Source: Triticum aestivum (lineage: Eukaryota > Streptophyta > Magnoliopsida > Poales > Poaceae). From it: DNA of 64,000 nucleotides. The stretch covers positions 510,612,741 through 510,676,740 of the forward strand of contig NC_057809.1 in the NCBI RefSeq assembly GCF_018294505.1. Direction: 5' to 3'. The notes beneath the pieces are model-generated. The model made no database searches, was not told where the DNA came from, and worked only from the letters and a program-made list of their open reading frames with translations. Of this stretch, positions 44,111 through 56,669 are shown piece after piece. Every line of letters starts with the position of its first letter. Position 1 is the stretch's first letter. Position numbers and translations under genes: made by a program.

Positions 44111-47100
44111 GTGGCATCATGAGCTAGGTCTATTGCGTAGATTCTATGCACGAGTAGAACACAAAGTAGTTGTGGGCGTTGATTTTGTCAATTTACTTTC
44201 CGTTACTAGTCTTATCTTGATTCGGCGGCATTGTGGGATGAAGCGGCCCGGACCAACCTTACACGTATGCTTACGTGAGACCGGTTCCACCGACAAACAT
44301 GCACTAGTTGCATAAGGTGGCTGGCGGGTGTCTGTCTCTCCCACTTTAGTTGGATCGGATTCGATGAAAAGGGTCCTTATGAAGGGTAAATAGCAATTGG
44401 CATATCACGTTGTGGTTCTTGCGTAGGTAAGAAACGTTCTTGCTAGAAACCCATAGCAGCCACGTAAAACATGCAAACAACAACTAGAGGACGTCTAACT
44501 TGTTTTTGCAGGATATGCTATGTGATGTCATATGGCCAATGGATGTGATGAATGATATATGTGATGTATGAGATGATCATGTTCTTGTAATAGGAATCAC
44601 GACTTGCATGTCGATGAGTATGACAACCGGCAGGAGCCATAGGAGTTGTCTTTATTTATTTATGACCTGCGTGTCAACTTAAACGTCATGTAATTACTTT
44701 ACTTTATTGCTAACCGTTAGCTGTAGAAGTAGAAGTAATAGTTGGCGAGACAACTTCATGAAGACACGATGATGGAGATCATGATGATGGAGATCATGGT
44801 GTCATGCCGATGACGATGATGATCACGGAGCCCCGACGATGGAGATCAAAAGGAGCAATATGATATTGGCCATATCATGTCACTATTTGATTGCATGTGA
44901 TGTTTATCATGTTTATGCATCTTATTTGCTTAGAACGACGATAGTAAATAAGATGATCCCTCATTAAAATTTCAAGAAAGTGTTCCCCCTAACTGTACTC
45001 CGTTGCGACAGTTCGTTCGTTTCTAAGCACCACGTGATGATCGGGTGTGATAGATTCCAACGTTCACATACAACGGGTGTAAGACAGATTTACACATGCA
45101 AACACTTAGGTTGACTTGACGAGCCTAGAATGTACAGACATGGCCTCGGAACACAGAAGACCGAAAGGTCGAGCATGAGTTGTATGGTAGATACGATCAA
45201 CATGAAGATGTTCACCGATGTTGACTAGTCCGTCTCACGTGACGATCGGACACGTCCTAGTTGACTTGGATCATGTAATCACTTAGATGACTAGAGGGAT
45301 ATCTATCTGAGTGGGAGTTCATAAGATGAACTTGTTTATCCTGAACATAGTCAAAAGGATTTTGCAAATTATGTCGTAGCTCGCGCTTTAGTTCTACTGT
45401 TTAGTTCTGTTCCTAGAGAAAATTTAGTTGAAAGTTGATAGTAGCAATTATGCGGACTAGGTCCGTAAACTAAGGATTGTCCTCATTGCTTCGTAGAAGG
45501 CTTATGTCCTTAATGCACCGCTCAGTGTGCTGAACCCCGAATGTCGTCTGTGGATGTTGCGAACATCTGACATACACATTTTGATAACTACGTGATAGTT
45601 CAGTTAAACGGTTTAGAGTTGAGGCACCGAAGACGTTTTGAAACGTCGCGAAACATATGAGATGTTTCGAGGGCTGAAATTGGGATTTCAGGCTCGTGCC
45701 CACGTCAAGAGGTATAAGACCTCCGACGATTTTCTTAGCCTACAAACTAAGGGAGAAAAGCTCAATTGTTGAGCTTGTGCTCAGATTGTCTGAGTACAAC
45801 AATCATTTGAATCAAGTGGGAGTTGATCTTCCAGGTGAGACAGTGATGGTTCTCCGAAGTCATTACCACCAAGCTGCCAGAGCTTCGTGATGAACTATAA
45901 TATATCAGGGACATATATGATGATCCTTGAGATATTCGCGATGTTTGACACCACGAAAGTAGAAATCAAGAAAGAGCATCAATTGTTGATGGTTAGTGAA
46001 ACCACTAGTTTCAAGAAGGGCAAGGGCAAGAAGGGATACTTCATGAAACGGCAAATCAGTTGCTGCTCTAGTGAAGAAACCCAAAGTTGAACCCAAACCC
46101 GAGACTAAGTGCTTCTGTAATAAGGGGAAAGGCCAGTGGAGCAGAATTACCCTAGATACTTGGTAGATTAGAAGGCTGGCAAGGTCGATAGAAGTATATT
46201 GGATATACATTGTGTTGATGTGTACTTTACTAGTAGCTAGAGGGTATTAGATACCGGTTCAGTTGCTAAGTGTTAGTAACTCGAAATAAAAGCTACGGAA
46301 TAAACGGAGACTAGCTAAAGGTGAGCTGACGATATGTGTTGGAAGTGTTTCCAATGTTGATATGATCAAGCATCGCACGCTCCCTCTACCATCGAGATTG
46401 GTGTTAAACCTAAATAATTGTTATTTGGTGTTTGCGTTGAGCATAGACATGATTGGATTATGTCTATCGCAATATGGTTATTCATTTAAGGAGAATAATG
46501 GTTACTCTGTTTATTTGAATAATACCTTCAATGGTGTTACACCTAAAATGAATGGTTTATTGAATCTCGATCGTAGTGATACACATGTTCATGCCAAAAG
46601 ATAGTAATGATAGTACCACCTACTTGTGGCACTGCCACGTAAGTCATATCGGTATAAAACGCATGAGGAAGCTCCATGTTGATGGATCTTTGGACTCACT
46701 CATTTTTGAAAAGTTTGAGACATGCGAACCATGTCTATTGGTGTATATGCATGAAGAAACTCCATGCAAATGGACCGTTTGGACTCACTTGATTTTGAAT
46801 CACTTGAGACATGCAAATCATACCACATGGGCAAGATGACTGAAAGCCTCGTTTTCAGTAAAATGGAACTAGAAAGCAACTTGTTGGAAGTAATACATTT
46901 TGATGTGTGCAGTCCAATGAGTGCTGAGGCATGTAGTGGATATCGTTATGTTCTTACTTCACAGATGATTTGAGTAGATGTTGAGTATATTTACTTGATG
47001 AATCACGAGTCTGAATTATTGAAAGGTTCAAGTAATTTCAGTGTGAAGTTGAAAGATCGTCGTGACAAGAGGATAAAAGATCTATGATATGATCATAGAG

Positions 47101-49264
47101 ATGAATATCTGAATTACGAGTTTGGCATAGAATTAAGACATTGTGGAAATTGTTTCACAACTAATACAGCCTGGAACACCATAGTGTGATGGTGTGTCCG
47201 AACATCATAACTGCACCCTATTGGATATGATGCATACCATGATGTCTCTTATCGAATTACCACGATAGTTTATGGGTTAGGCATTAGAGACAACCGCATT
47301 CACTTTAAATAGGGCACCACGTAATTCCAATGAGATGACACCGTATGAACTGTGGTTTAGAGAAACCTAAGCTGTCATTTCTTAAAAGTTTGGGGCTACG
47401 ACGCTTATGTGAAAAAGTTTCAGGCTGATAAGCTCGAACCCCAAGCGGATAAATGCATCTTCATAGGACACCCAAAACAGTTGGGTATACCTCCTGTCTC
47501 AGATCCGAAAGCAATAAAGGATTGTTTCTAGAATCGGGTCCTTTCTCGAGGAAAAGTTTCTCTCGAAAGAATTGAGTGGGAGGATGGTGGAGACTTGATG
47601 AGGTTATTGAACCGTCTCTTCAACTAGTGTGTGGCAGGGCACAGGAAGTTGTTCCTGTGGCACCTACACCAATTGAAGTGGAAGCTTATGATAGTGATCA
47701 TGAAACTTCAGATCAAGTCACTATCAAACCTCATAGGATGACAAGGATGCGTACTACTTCAGAGTGGTACGTAATCTTGTCTTGGAAGTCATGTTGCTAG
47801 ACAACAATGAGCCTACGAGCTATGGAGAAGCGGTGGTGGGCCTGGATTCCGATAAATGGCTCGAGGCCATATAATCCGAGAGAGGATCCATATATGAAAA
47901 CAAAGTGTAGACTTTGGAAGAACTACTTGATGGTCGTAAGGCTGTTAAGTACATATGGATTTTCAAAGGAAGACGAACAATGATGGTAAGTATCACCATT
48001 AAGAAAGCTTGACTTGTCGTTAATATGTTTTCCGACAAGTTCAAGGAGTTGACTACGATGAGACTTTCTCACCCGTAGCGAGGCTAAGAGTCTGTTGGAA
48101 TTATATTAGCGATTACTGCATTATTTATGAAATCTTGCAGATAGGATGTCAAAACATTGTTTCCTCGATGATTTTCTTGAGGAAAGGTTGTATGTGATAC
48201 AACCGGATGGTTTTGTCAATCCTGAAAGATGCTAATAAGTATGCAAAGCCCCAACAATCCTTCTGAGGACTGGAGTAAGCATCTCGGAGTTGGAATGTAT
48301 GCTTTGATAAAATGATCAAAGATTTTGGTTGTATACAAAGTTTATGAGAAATTTGTACTTCCAAAGAAGTGAGTGAGAGCACTACAGAATTTCTGATGGG
48401 TATATGTTGTTGACATATTGTTGATCAGAATGACGTAGAATTTCTGGAAAGCATATGGGGTTATTTGGAAAGTGTTTTTCAATGGAATGCCTGGATTAAA
48501 GCTACTTGAACATTGAGCATCAAGATCTATAAGGATAGATCAAAACGCTTAATGGTACTTTCAAATGAGCACATACCTTGACATGATCTTGAAGGTATTC
48601 AGGAAGGATCAGTCAAAGAAGGAGTTCTTGCCTAAGTTGTAAGGTATGAAGTTAAGACTTAAAGCTCGACCACGGCAGAATAGAGAGAAAGGACGAAGGT
48701 CGTCCCCTATGCTTAAGACATAGGCTCTACAGTATGCTATACTGTGTACCACACCTGAAGTGTGCCTTGCCATGAGTCAGTCAAGGGGTACAAGAGTGAT
48801 CCAAGAATGGATCACAGGACAGCGGTCAAAGTTATCCTTAGTAACTAGTGGACTAAGGAATTTTCTCGATTATGGAGGTGGTAAAAGAGTTCGTCGTAAA
48901 GGGTTACGCCGATGCAAACTTTAACACTAATCCAGATTATTCTAAGTAGTAAACTGGATTCGTATAGTAGAACAGTTATTTGGAATAGCTCCAAATAGAG
49001 CGTGGTAGCTGCATCTAGGAGATGACATAGAGATTTGCGAAGTACATATGGATCTGAATGTTGCAGACCCGTTGACTAAAACCTCTCTCACAAGCATAAC
49101 ATGATCAAACCCAGAACTCATTGAGTGTTAATCACATAATGATGTGAACTAGATTATTGACTCTAGTAAACTCTTTGGATGTTGGTCACAAGGCGATGTG
49201 ACCCGCGAGTGTTAATCACATGGCGATGTGAACTAGATTATTGACTCTAGTGCAAGTGGGAGAC
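44111..49264 (+). pseudogene. Angela (Ty1-copia) internal domain, heavily degraded gag-pol
   Basis: A noncoding leader (44111 to about 45350) contains the GGAGACAACTTCATGAAGAC-like and GATGATGGAGATCATG repeats of this family. Degraded gag (about 45380-46150) is followed by pol remnants in many short frames. These include the gag-pre-integrase block STTYLWHCHVSHIGIKRMRK (46607-46666), integrase blocks near 46880-46960 and TAFTLNRAPRNSNEMTPYEL near 47290-47352, RT block GVDYDETFSPVA near 48045-48080, and an RNase H end near 49050. A duplicated segment of roughly 100 bases lies at about 46650-46830. Short repeats and CAAGTGGGAGAC precede LTR 'c'. No function remains. Confidence 0.85.
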
Positions 49265-50994
49265 TGTTGGAAATATGCCCTAGAGGCAATAATAAATTGA
49301 TTATTATTATATTTCCTTGTTCATGATAATCGTTTATTATCCATGCTAGAATTGTATTGATAGGAAACTCAGATACATGTGTGGATACATAAACAACACC
49401 ATGTCCCTAGTAAGCCTCTAGTTGACTAGCTCGTTGATCAATAGATGGTTACGGTTTCCTGACCATGGACATTGGATGTCATTGATAACGGGATCACATC
49501 ATTAGGAGAATGATGTGATGGACAAAGACCCAATCCTAAGCCTAGCACAAGATCATGTAGTTCGTATGCTGAAGCTTTTCTAATGTCAAGTATCATTTCC
49601 TTAGACCATGAGATTGTGCAACTCCCGGATACCGTAGGAGTGCTTTGGGTGTGCCAAACGTCACAACGTAACTGGGTGGCTATAAAGGTACACTACAGGT
49701 ATCTCCGAAAGTGTCTGTTGGGTTGGCACGAATCGAGACTGGGATTTGTCACTCCGTGTAAACGGAGAGGTATCTCTGGGCCCACTCGGTAGGACATCAT
49801 CATAATGTGCACAATGTGATCAAGGAGTTGATCACGGGATGATGTGTTACGGAACGAATAAAGAGACTTGCCGGTAACGAGATTGAACAAGGTATCGGGA
49901 TACCAACGATCGAATCTCGGGCAAGTATCGTACCGCTAGACAAAGGGAATTGTATACGGGATTGATTAAGTCCTTGACATCGTGGTTCATCCAATGAGAT
50001 CATCGTGGAACATGTGGGAGCCAACATGGGTATCCAGATCCTGCTGTTGGTTATTGATCGGAGTGTCATCTCGGTCATGTCTGCATGTCTCCCGAACCCG
50101 TAGGGTCTACACACTTAAGGTTCGGTGACGCTAGGGTTATAGAGATATTAGTATGCGGTAACCCGAAAGTTGTTCGGAGTCCCAGATGAGATCCCGGACG
50201 TCACGAGGAGTTCCGGAATGGTCTGGAGGTAAAGAATTATATATAGGAAGTGCTATTTCGGCCATCGGGACAAGTTTCGGGGTCACCGGTATTGTACCGG
50301 GACCACAGGAAGGGTCCCGGGGGTCCACCAGGTGGGGCCACCTGCCCCGGGGGCCACATGGGCTGTAGGGGGTGCGCCTTGGCCTACATGGGCCAAGGGC
50401 ACCAGCCCCTAGAGGCCCATGCGCCAAAGGGACAAGAGGAGGGGAGAGTCCTAAAGGGGGAAGGCACCTCCGAGGTGCCTTGGGGAGGATGGACTTCTCC
50501 CCCCCTTGGCCGCACCCTTCCTTGGAGGAAGGGGCAAGGCTGCGCCCTCCCCCTCTCCCTTGGCCCTATATATAGTGGGACGAAGGGAGGGCAACCATAT
50601 CTAAGCCCTGGCGCCTCCCTCTCCCTCCCATGACACACCTTCCTCCTCCCGCAGCGCTTGGCGAAGCCCTGTTGGAATCCCGCTACTTCCACCACCACGC
50701 CGTCGTGCTGTTGGATCTCCATCAACCTCTCCTCCCCCCTTGCTGGATCAAGAAGGAGGAGACGTCGCTGCTCCGTACGTGTGTTGAACGCGGAGGTGCC
50801 GTCCGTTCGGCGCTAGGATCATCGGTGATTTGGATCACGACGAGTACGACTCCATCAACCCTGTTCTCTTGAACGCTTCCACGCGCGATCTACAAGGGTA
50901 TGTAGATCCACTCCTCCCTCGTTGCTAGATGACTCCATAGATAGATCTTGGTGACACGTAGGAAAATTTTGAATTTATGCTATGTTCCCCTACA
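49265..50994 (+). repeat. Angela LTR 'c', followed by AAATT
   Basis: A 1,730-bp LTR from TGTTGGAAATATGCCC to GTTCCCCTACA, following the Angela polypurine tract, with a TATA box at 50577-50585. AAATT (50995-50999) follows and the Tekay LTR then continues to its end. It is nearly identical to LTR 'a' and clearly different from LTR 'b' in the U3/R segment. Confidence 0.93.
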
Positions 50995-52518
50995 AAATTT
51001 GCCCTAGATCCAGATTACTAGAACGAAGTTGTTTTCTTTCGCCGTTTGATTTCTTTTGCTTCGTTCGATTTGATTCTTTTTGCCAACCAGGGTTCTTAAG
51101 TTGAACTTTCTGGTTAGATCTTCTATTTGAGTTTTACCTGTGCATTAGATGAGTACTTATTGTATGCTTGTTGTTTGTCTGCGATAGAATACCCGGAGTG
51201 TGCCGCCTGTTACGTTGAATCTCTAGGTTACGCGGATCATCAGCAAGGCAAGTAACACTTTGATCATACCTTTTTCTACAACCCAGTTTTATTGCATTAG
51301 ATCAATCCTCACACATTGCATGATTAGGATCTAATTAAATTGTGGGATGGGAAGTAGATGAGGTAGTACCTATTACCTGTTTATTATCAAACCTTTGGGA
51401 GTTACTTCTACGTTTGCTTATTATGCCACGCTATGCTAGTAGACGTGGATTGGGTGAGTGATATCCATGACAGATGTGAGATTGTTAATTAATGGTTTAT
51501 CTAAGGTGGCAACCTAACACACATCTGGGTGGATTGAGGCACCTGGGGTTTCCAGGACTTGCCTGTTTTTCTTTGGACCGCCACCCAGGCCCAAAGGGAT
51601 CATGAGATTATTCATACTAGAAACTTCCATGTGCAGCCACAAGCCATTATGGGCTCTGGCATAGTTGACTAAGTTGTGCGAACTCTTACAGTGGTAGACT
51701 AGCAGATGTAGGGGATGTAGGTGGTACGGTCTACCCGATCGTAAGGTGCTAGCGCTTCTGAAAGACTATGTCTCGGTCATCCGTCTTCTCAAACACCATG
51801 TAGTGCAAGAAAACAAACGGAGGCGATCGAGTCTTGTGGGGAAAAGTGCGCAAACCTCTGCAGAGTGTAATAAACTAATCATGGTTAGCCGTGTCCCCGG
51901 TTATGGACATCTTGAGTATCTAGTACCTGGATTATCATGTGAATCTCAACATGTTACTCTAAATTAATTTTGATGGGTTTTAATGATGTTACTTAATTGG
52001 GATTGAGAATGCTGTCAACCATTCTCAATGTTTAACAACCACCATGATAGTAATCAATTCTATTCCTTTGAAGTAGGGAAAATTGGCTTTACGCAAAAAC
52101 TGTAACCGTAGAGCTTTCCACCAGCCAAATATGCATATAGTATAGCTGTTGCATTCCATTATTCTCTATGTGTTACCTTGCCAGCATATTCCATGTGCTG
52201 ACCCATTTTCGGGCTGCAACGTTAATGTTGCAGACTTTTCAGACGATGATTAAGGAGTTTTTAGGTCATGGTTCTATACTCAGTGATGCCGTTGGAGTTG
52301 ATGGACTCACTTATCTTCCAAGCCTTCCGTTGTTATCGTTATTAGATGGCCTTAAGCCATATTTATTGTAATAAGTTCTCTTTTGAGACACTCGATGTAA
52401 TAAGTGTGTGATTGCTACTCTGCTATAAATCCTCCGAGCACTGTGTGGTGTCAGCATTACTGATCCAGGGATGACACCGGAGCATAGAGATCGGACTGTT
52501 TGAGGTCTGGTCGCTACA
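50995..52518 (+). repeat. 3' LTR of the Tekay-type element, second part
   Basis: Continues the LTR from AAATTTGCCCTAGATCC to the end GGTCGCTACA at 52518, followed by ATGAT and the leader of the Reina-type element. Together with 35427-36334 it gives about 2.43 kb, close to the 5' LTR. Confidence 0.93.
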
Positions 52519-52649
52519 ATGATCGCGGTTGGTGGTGGATTCGCTCCGCCGCCGTAATCCCCATCCTTCGGCAGGAACGCCCGATCCGGGCGTCGATCTG
52601 GCGCCCAAGCGTCACCACCCACGGTCGTTCAGGCGCAGCTCTCGGCGGC

Positions 52650-53848
52650 ATGGGGTCAATCGAGCAGCACAACGTGGAGACCACCACCAAGCTCGACGAG
52701 ATTGCGGAGCAGCTCAAGGGCATCACAGCCTGGATGCGGACGATGGACGAGATGACCCGCAACCTCAACTCCTCGGTGTCGCTTCTGCAGCTCCATTTCG
52801 AGGACGCGTCCGCTTGCCTCCGCGCGCTGGAGTCTTCTTCACCGCGTCCCACGATACCTCTAGATCCGGCCTCCTCTTCGACGCCGCCTCCTACGGTGGA
52901 GGTGCGCATGACGGGCACGGATCGGCCCCAAGGGCACGACGTACATCCAACTCCATGGGGGCCAGTTTTGGGGGATCATCCATTCCCTCAGCTGCCTCCG
53001 GCTCATGGTATGTTCCCAAACACCCGCACGGGGTTCGACTCAGAGACTTGCCATGGTGACCGTCGACCGGCGCAGTCGGTCGGTCCTCCTTCGGTAGTAC
53101 ATCGAAGATGGACTTCCCCAAGTTTGATGGGGAGGACTATCAAGTATGGCTCGACAATTGCGAGCTGTATTTTGACATCTATGGTGTCTCAGACCATATG
53201 AAAGTTAAATTTGCCTCTTTGAATGTGATCGGTAACGCTGCACTTTGGCTCAAAATGGCCCCAAAACGCAAACCCCTCCAGCATTGGGATGAATTGCGTG
53301 CAGCAGTAGCAGAAAAATGGGGCAAGGATAAGCATCAGTTCTATATGCGTCAGTTGTTGTTATTGAGTCAGATAGGATCTGTAGCTGAGTACACTACCAA
53401 ATTTGACACTCTTCGTCATCAGATTTTGTTAGCTGATCCACATACACATGAGGTGCTCTTTGTAGAGCATTACATTGCAGGGCTCCGTCCTGACATTCGT
53501 TCCGATGTTGTTTTACACCGTCCTGAAAGTGTGGATACTGCTAGTTGTTTGGCCTTGTTGCAGGAAGTCGAGATGGAACATGACAAATCTCTGTCAGCTG
53601 TGAAGCATGGCTCGCACTCTTACAACAAATCATCGGCGGAGAAGAAACAAGGGGTTTCCGCTTCAGAAGACTCGCGGAAATGGTCTGAAAAGCTGGAAGC
53701 ACTGCGTGCCTACCGCAAGTCGAAGAATCTCTGTTTCACTTGTGGTGATCCGTGGGCACGCGGCCACAAATGTCCTGACAAGGTGCCCATTCATGTCATG
53801 GAAGAGCTACTGGAGATTTTGCAGTTAGATGATCCTCCCGACCCTTAG
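52650..53848 (+). pseudogene. gag of the Reina-type element
   Basis: The likely start is ATG 52650 (MGSIEQHNVETTTKLDEIAE), in frame with a helical N-terminus and a Pro/Ser-rich linker. A frame change before 53108 leads to the gag domain: DFPKFDGEDYQVWLDNCELY, NAALWLKMAPKRKPLQHWDE, QLLLLSQIGSVAEYTTKFDT, HYIAGLRPDIRSDVV. Near the end, NLCFTCGDPWARGHKCPDK is the atypical CCHC knuckle of this lineage. Stop at 53846-53848. It would form the particle. The frame break shows that gag-pol is not functional as one protein. Confidence 0.88.
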
Positions 53849-56669
53849 CATCTATCAGACTCCATCTCAGATGAGGAGGTAATGCTTTTGGCCGGGGACA
53901 GTGGCTCAACCCCGCAAGTCAAGCGACGCACCATGTGTCTCCATGGTCGAATTGGTAGCCGAGAGGTGCTAATTTTGGTGGACTCTGGTGCCAATTGCTC
54001 GTTTGTGGATGCGGTGATAGTCGATGAGTTACAACTTCCAGTGCAACAAACGAAGCCAGCCTCATATGTAATTGCAAGAGGAGGGACATTGATGAGCTCT
54101 CAAATGGTGAACCAGCTCTCATGGTGGACTCAAGGCCATACCTTCTGCTAAGACATGAAAGTGCTCCCCCTCGGCTGTTATGATATCATCATTGGTGCGG
54201 ATTGGCTCGAGCAGCACAGCTCGATGTGGGTTCATTGGCACAAAAAGTGGATGAAGTTCACTCACAAAGGGCGCCGCATCTCCTTGCGAGGCATTCAGGA
54301 CACAAATCAGCATCTTAAACCCGTCTCGACAGGGAAATTGAAAGGACTGCTGCGCCGAGAGGCAATTCAGCAATCAAGCGCGTGCACCAAGAGAAAGAAT
54401 TATGCTCCGTTGTTGATACTGTTCCAACCCCTGACCCACTTCCTCCAGAGGTAGCCACGGTCCTGCAAGAGTACAAGGATGTGTTCGTGGAGCCATCCAC
54501 CCTGCCACCCCGGAGTTTGGGTGATCATAAAATTCCCCTCATTCTGGGTGCTCAACCGGTCAGCGTTCGCCCGTATCGCTACACCCCCAACAAAAAGATG
54601 AAATACAGAGGCAGGTCAAAGAGATGTTGCGCAAAGGCATAATTCATCCTAGCTCCAGTCCTTTTGCATCACCCGTTCTACTGGTTCGCAAGAAAGATGG
54701 ATCGTGGCGATTTTGTGTGGACTACCGGCAACTAAACAACATAACCATAAAAAATAAGCACCCAATGCCTATAGTAGAAGAATTGCTTGACGAGCTTGCA
54801 GGAGCAGCTTGGTTCACCAAATTGGATTTGTTGGCGGGTTATCATCAGGTTTGAGTGGTGGAGGGAGATGAATTCAAAACAGCTTTTCGGACGCACCATG
54901 GGCTATACGAGTTCCTAGTAGTTCCCTTTGGCTTGTTAGAAGCTCCCGCAACATTTCAAGGTGTGATGAATATGGCTCTAGCGCCGGTGTTTCGTGAAGG
55001 TGTAGTCGTGTTCATGGACGATATCTTGGTGTTTAGTAGGACACTTCAGGAACACATTGCAAAGCTGAGGACCGTTTTGCAGCTCCTGCGCGACAACCAC
55101 ATGGTGCTTAAATAGTCAAAGTGTGAATTTGCCAAGCCTCAAATTGAATATCTCGGCCATGTAATCGGTGCGGCAGGAGTGTCCACCGATCCAGCGAAGG
55201 TAGCAGTTGTCCAGCAGTGGCCGGTACCAACCACCGTACGCGCTCTGCGGGGTTTCTTGGGACTTACCGGCTACTACCGAAGATTTATTCAGCACTACGG
55301 GGTCATCAGCAAGCCTCTGAACAATTTTCTCAAGAAGGGGACAATATTTCAGTGGACACTAGTGACTAATCAAGCCTTCCAACTTCTGAAAATAGCCATG
55401 ATTCAAGCCCCAGTACTGGCAGTGCCAGATTTCCGTCAGCAGTTTGTCCTGGAGACAGATGCATGCAAAGATGGAGTGGGGGCAGTCCTGATGCAACAAG
55501 GGCACCCGGTGGCATATCTCAGCAAAGCACTTTGTCCAAAGAACCAAGCCTTAAGTACATATGAAAAAGAATGCCTGGCGATCCTCATGGCGGTCAACAA
55601 GTGGAGATCTTACCTACAACACCAGCATTTTGTGATCCGCACCGATCAATAAGCCCTGCTGCACTTGACCGAGCAACGATTAAGTACTGGGATCCAACAC
55701 AAAGCTTTTGTTAAGCTCATGGGACTTGACTACACTATCCAATATAAAAAAGGGATTGCTAATGCGGCGGCTGATGCTTTATTGCGCCGTGAGCATGGGG
55801 CACCCTTGCTGGCGATTTCGGCAGCGGTGCCCTCCTGGCTCGAGACCCTGGTGGACAATGAGGATCCTGAATCAAAGCAGTTACTGCAACAACTGGTTGT
55901 CACCTCTCCGAATGCTCAAGGTTACTCTCTCGAAGCGGGAGTGATCCGATACAAGGGCCGCATATGGGTGGGTCAGAACCTGTTGGCACAACAACATATT
56001 CTACAGCCATTACATGCAAGCGCGCTGGGAGGGCACTCCGGGGTCCTAGCAATGTATCAGCGTATCAAGAAGCTTTTTGCATGGCCACGGCTCAAATTGT
56101 CAGTCATTGAATATGTTCAGAGTTGCGATATCTGTCAGCGAGCGAAGACTGAACACTGTCGCAAGCCAGGGCTGCTTCACCCACATGAGATTCCTCCACA
56201 TCCTTGGCATACCATTAGTTGGGATTTCGTCGAAGGGCTACCGTCTTCTCAAGGTTATGAAGTGATTCTGGTTGTGATCGACAAATTCACCAAGTTTGCA
56301 CATTTTTGCCGCTCAAGCACCCGTACACGGCATTGCAAGTGGCTCAGTTGTTCTTTGACCATGTCTATCGACTTCATGGTATGCCTGCTCGCATCATCTC
56401 TGACCGTGACCCCGTGTTTACTAGCTTGTTTTGGCAAGAGTTATTCCGGCTCTCAGACACTCTTCTGAATATGAGCTCGGCACGTCACCCGGAGACAGAT
56501 GGCCAGACAGAGAGATTGAATCAATGTCTCGAGGCATTTCTTCGCTGCTCTACGCACGATGCTCCAGCCAAGTGGACGAAATGGCTGGCTCTCGCCGAAC
56601 ATTGGTATAACACCACATACCACATAGCGGCTGGCATTACTCCGTTTGAAGCTCTGTATGGGTATCAGC
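53849..56669 (+). pseudogene. Reina-type protease, reverse transcriptase, RNase H and integrase (first part)
   Basis: Protease has VDSGANCSFVDAV (53979-54017; DSG active site). RT spans about 54430-55180: [17 protein letters not shown] near 54690, then a TGA at 54853-54855, then VVFMDDILVFSRT with the FMDD active site at 55011-55022, and a TAG at 55113-55115. RNase H has VLETDACKDGVGAVLMQQG near 55447, then a TAA at 55650-55652. The integrase zinc finger has HASALGGHSGV ... CDICQRAK, and the core has SWDFVEG near 56219 and ISDRDPVF near 56398 in a second frame after a frame change near 56300. It is broken off at 56669 by a nested element. These lesions abolish expression. Confidence 0.9.

Larger units (their letters stand above)
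29034..52518 (+). mobile_element. Ty3/gypsy chromovirus, Tekay/Del lineage, internally deleted and carrying nested Angela material
   Basis: The 5' LTR (29034-31441) and a broken 3' LTR (35427-36334 plus 50995-52518) begin TGTAACATCCC and end GGTCGCTACA (GCTATA in the 5' copy). The flanks are ACGAT (29029-29033) and ATGAT (52519-52523), a five-base duplication with one transition. The internal region (31442-35426) contains an initiator-Met primer site, an extra ORF, a truncated gag and a long RNase H-integrase-chromodomain frame. The zinc knuckle, protease and most of RT are missing, so the copy is non-autonomous. It is nested in the leader of the Reina-type element. Confidence 0.92.

Noticed and set aside
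42366..50994. Ordinary full-length Angela element
   Set aside because: LTRs b and c differ in U3 sequence and length, and the flanks GGCGC and AAATT do not match, so it is not a simple insertion.
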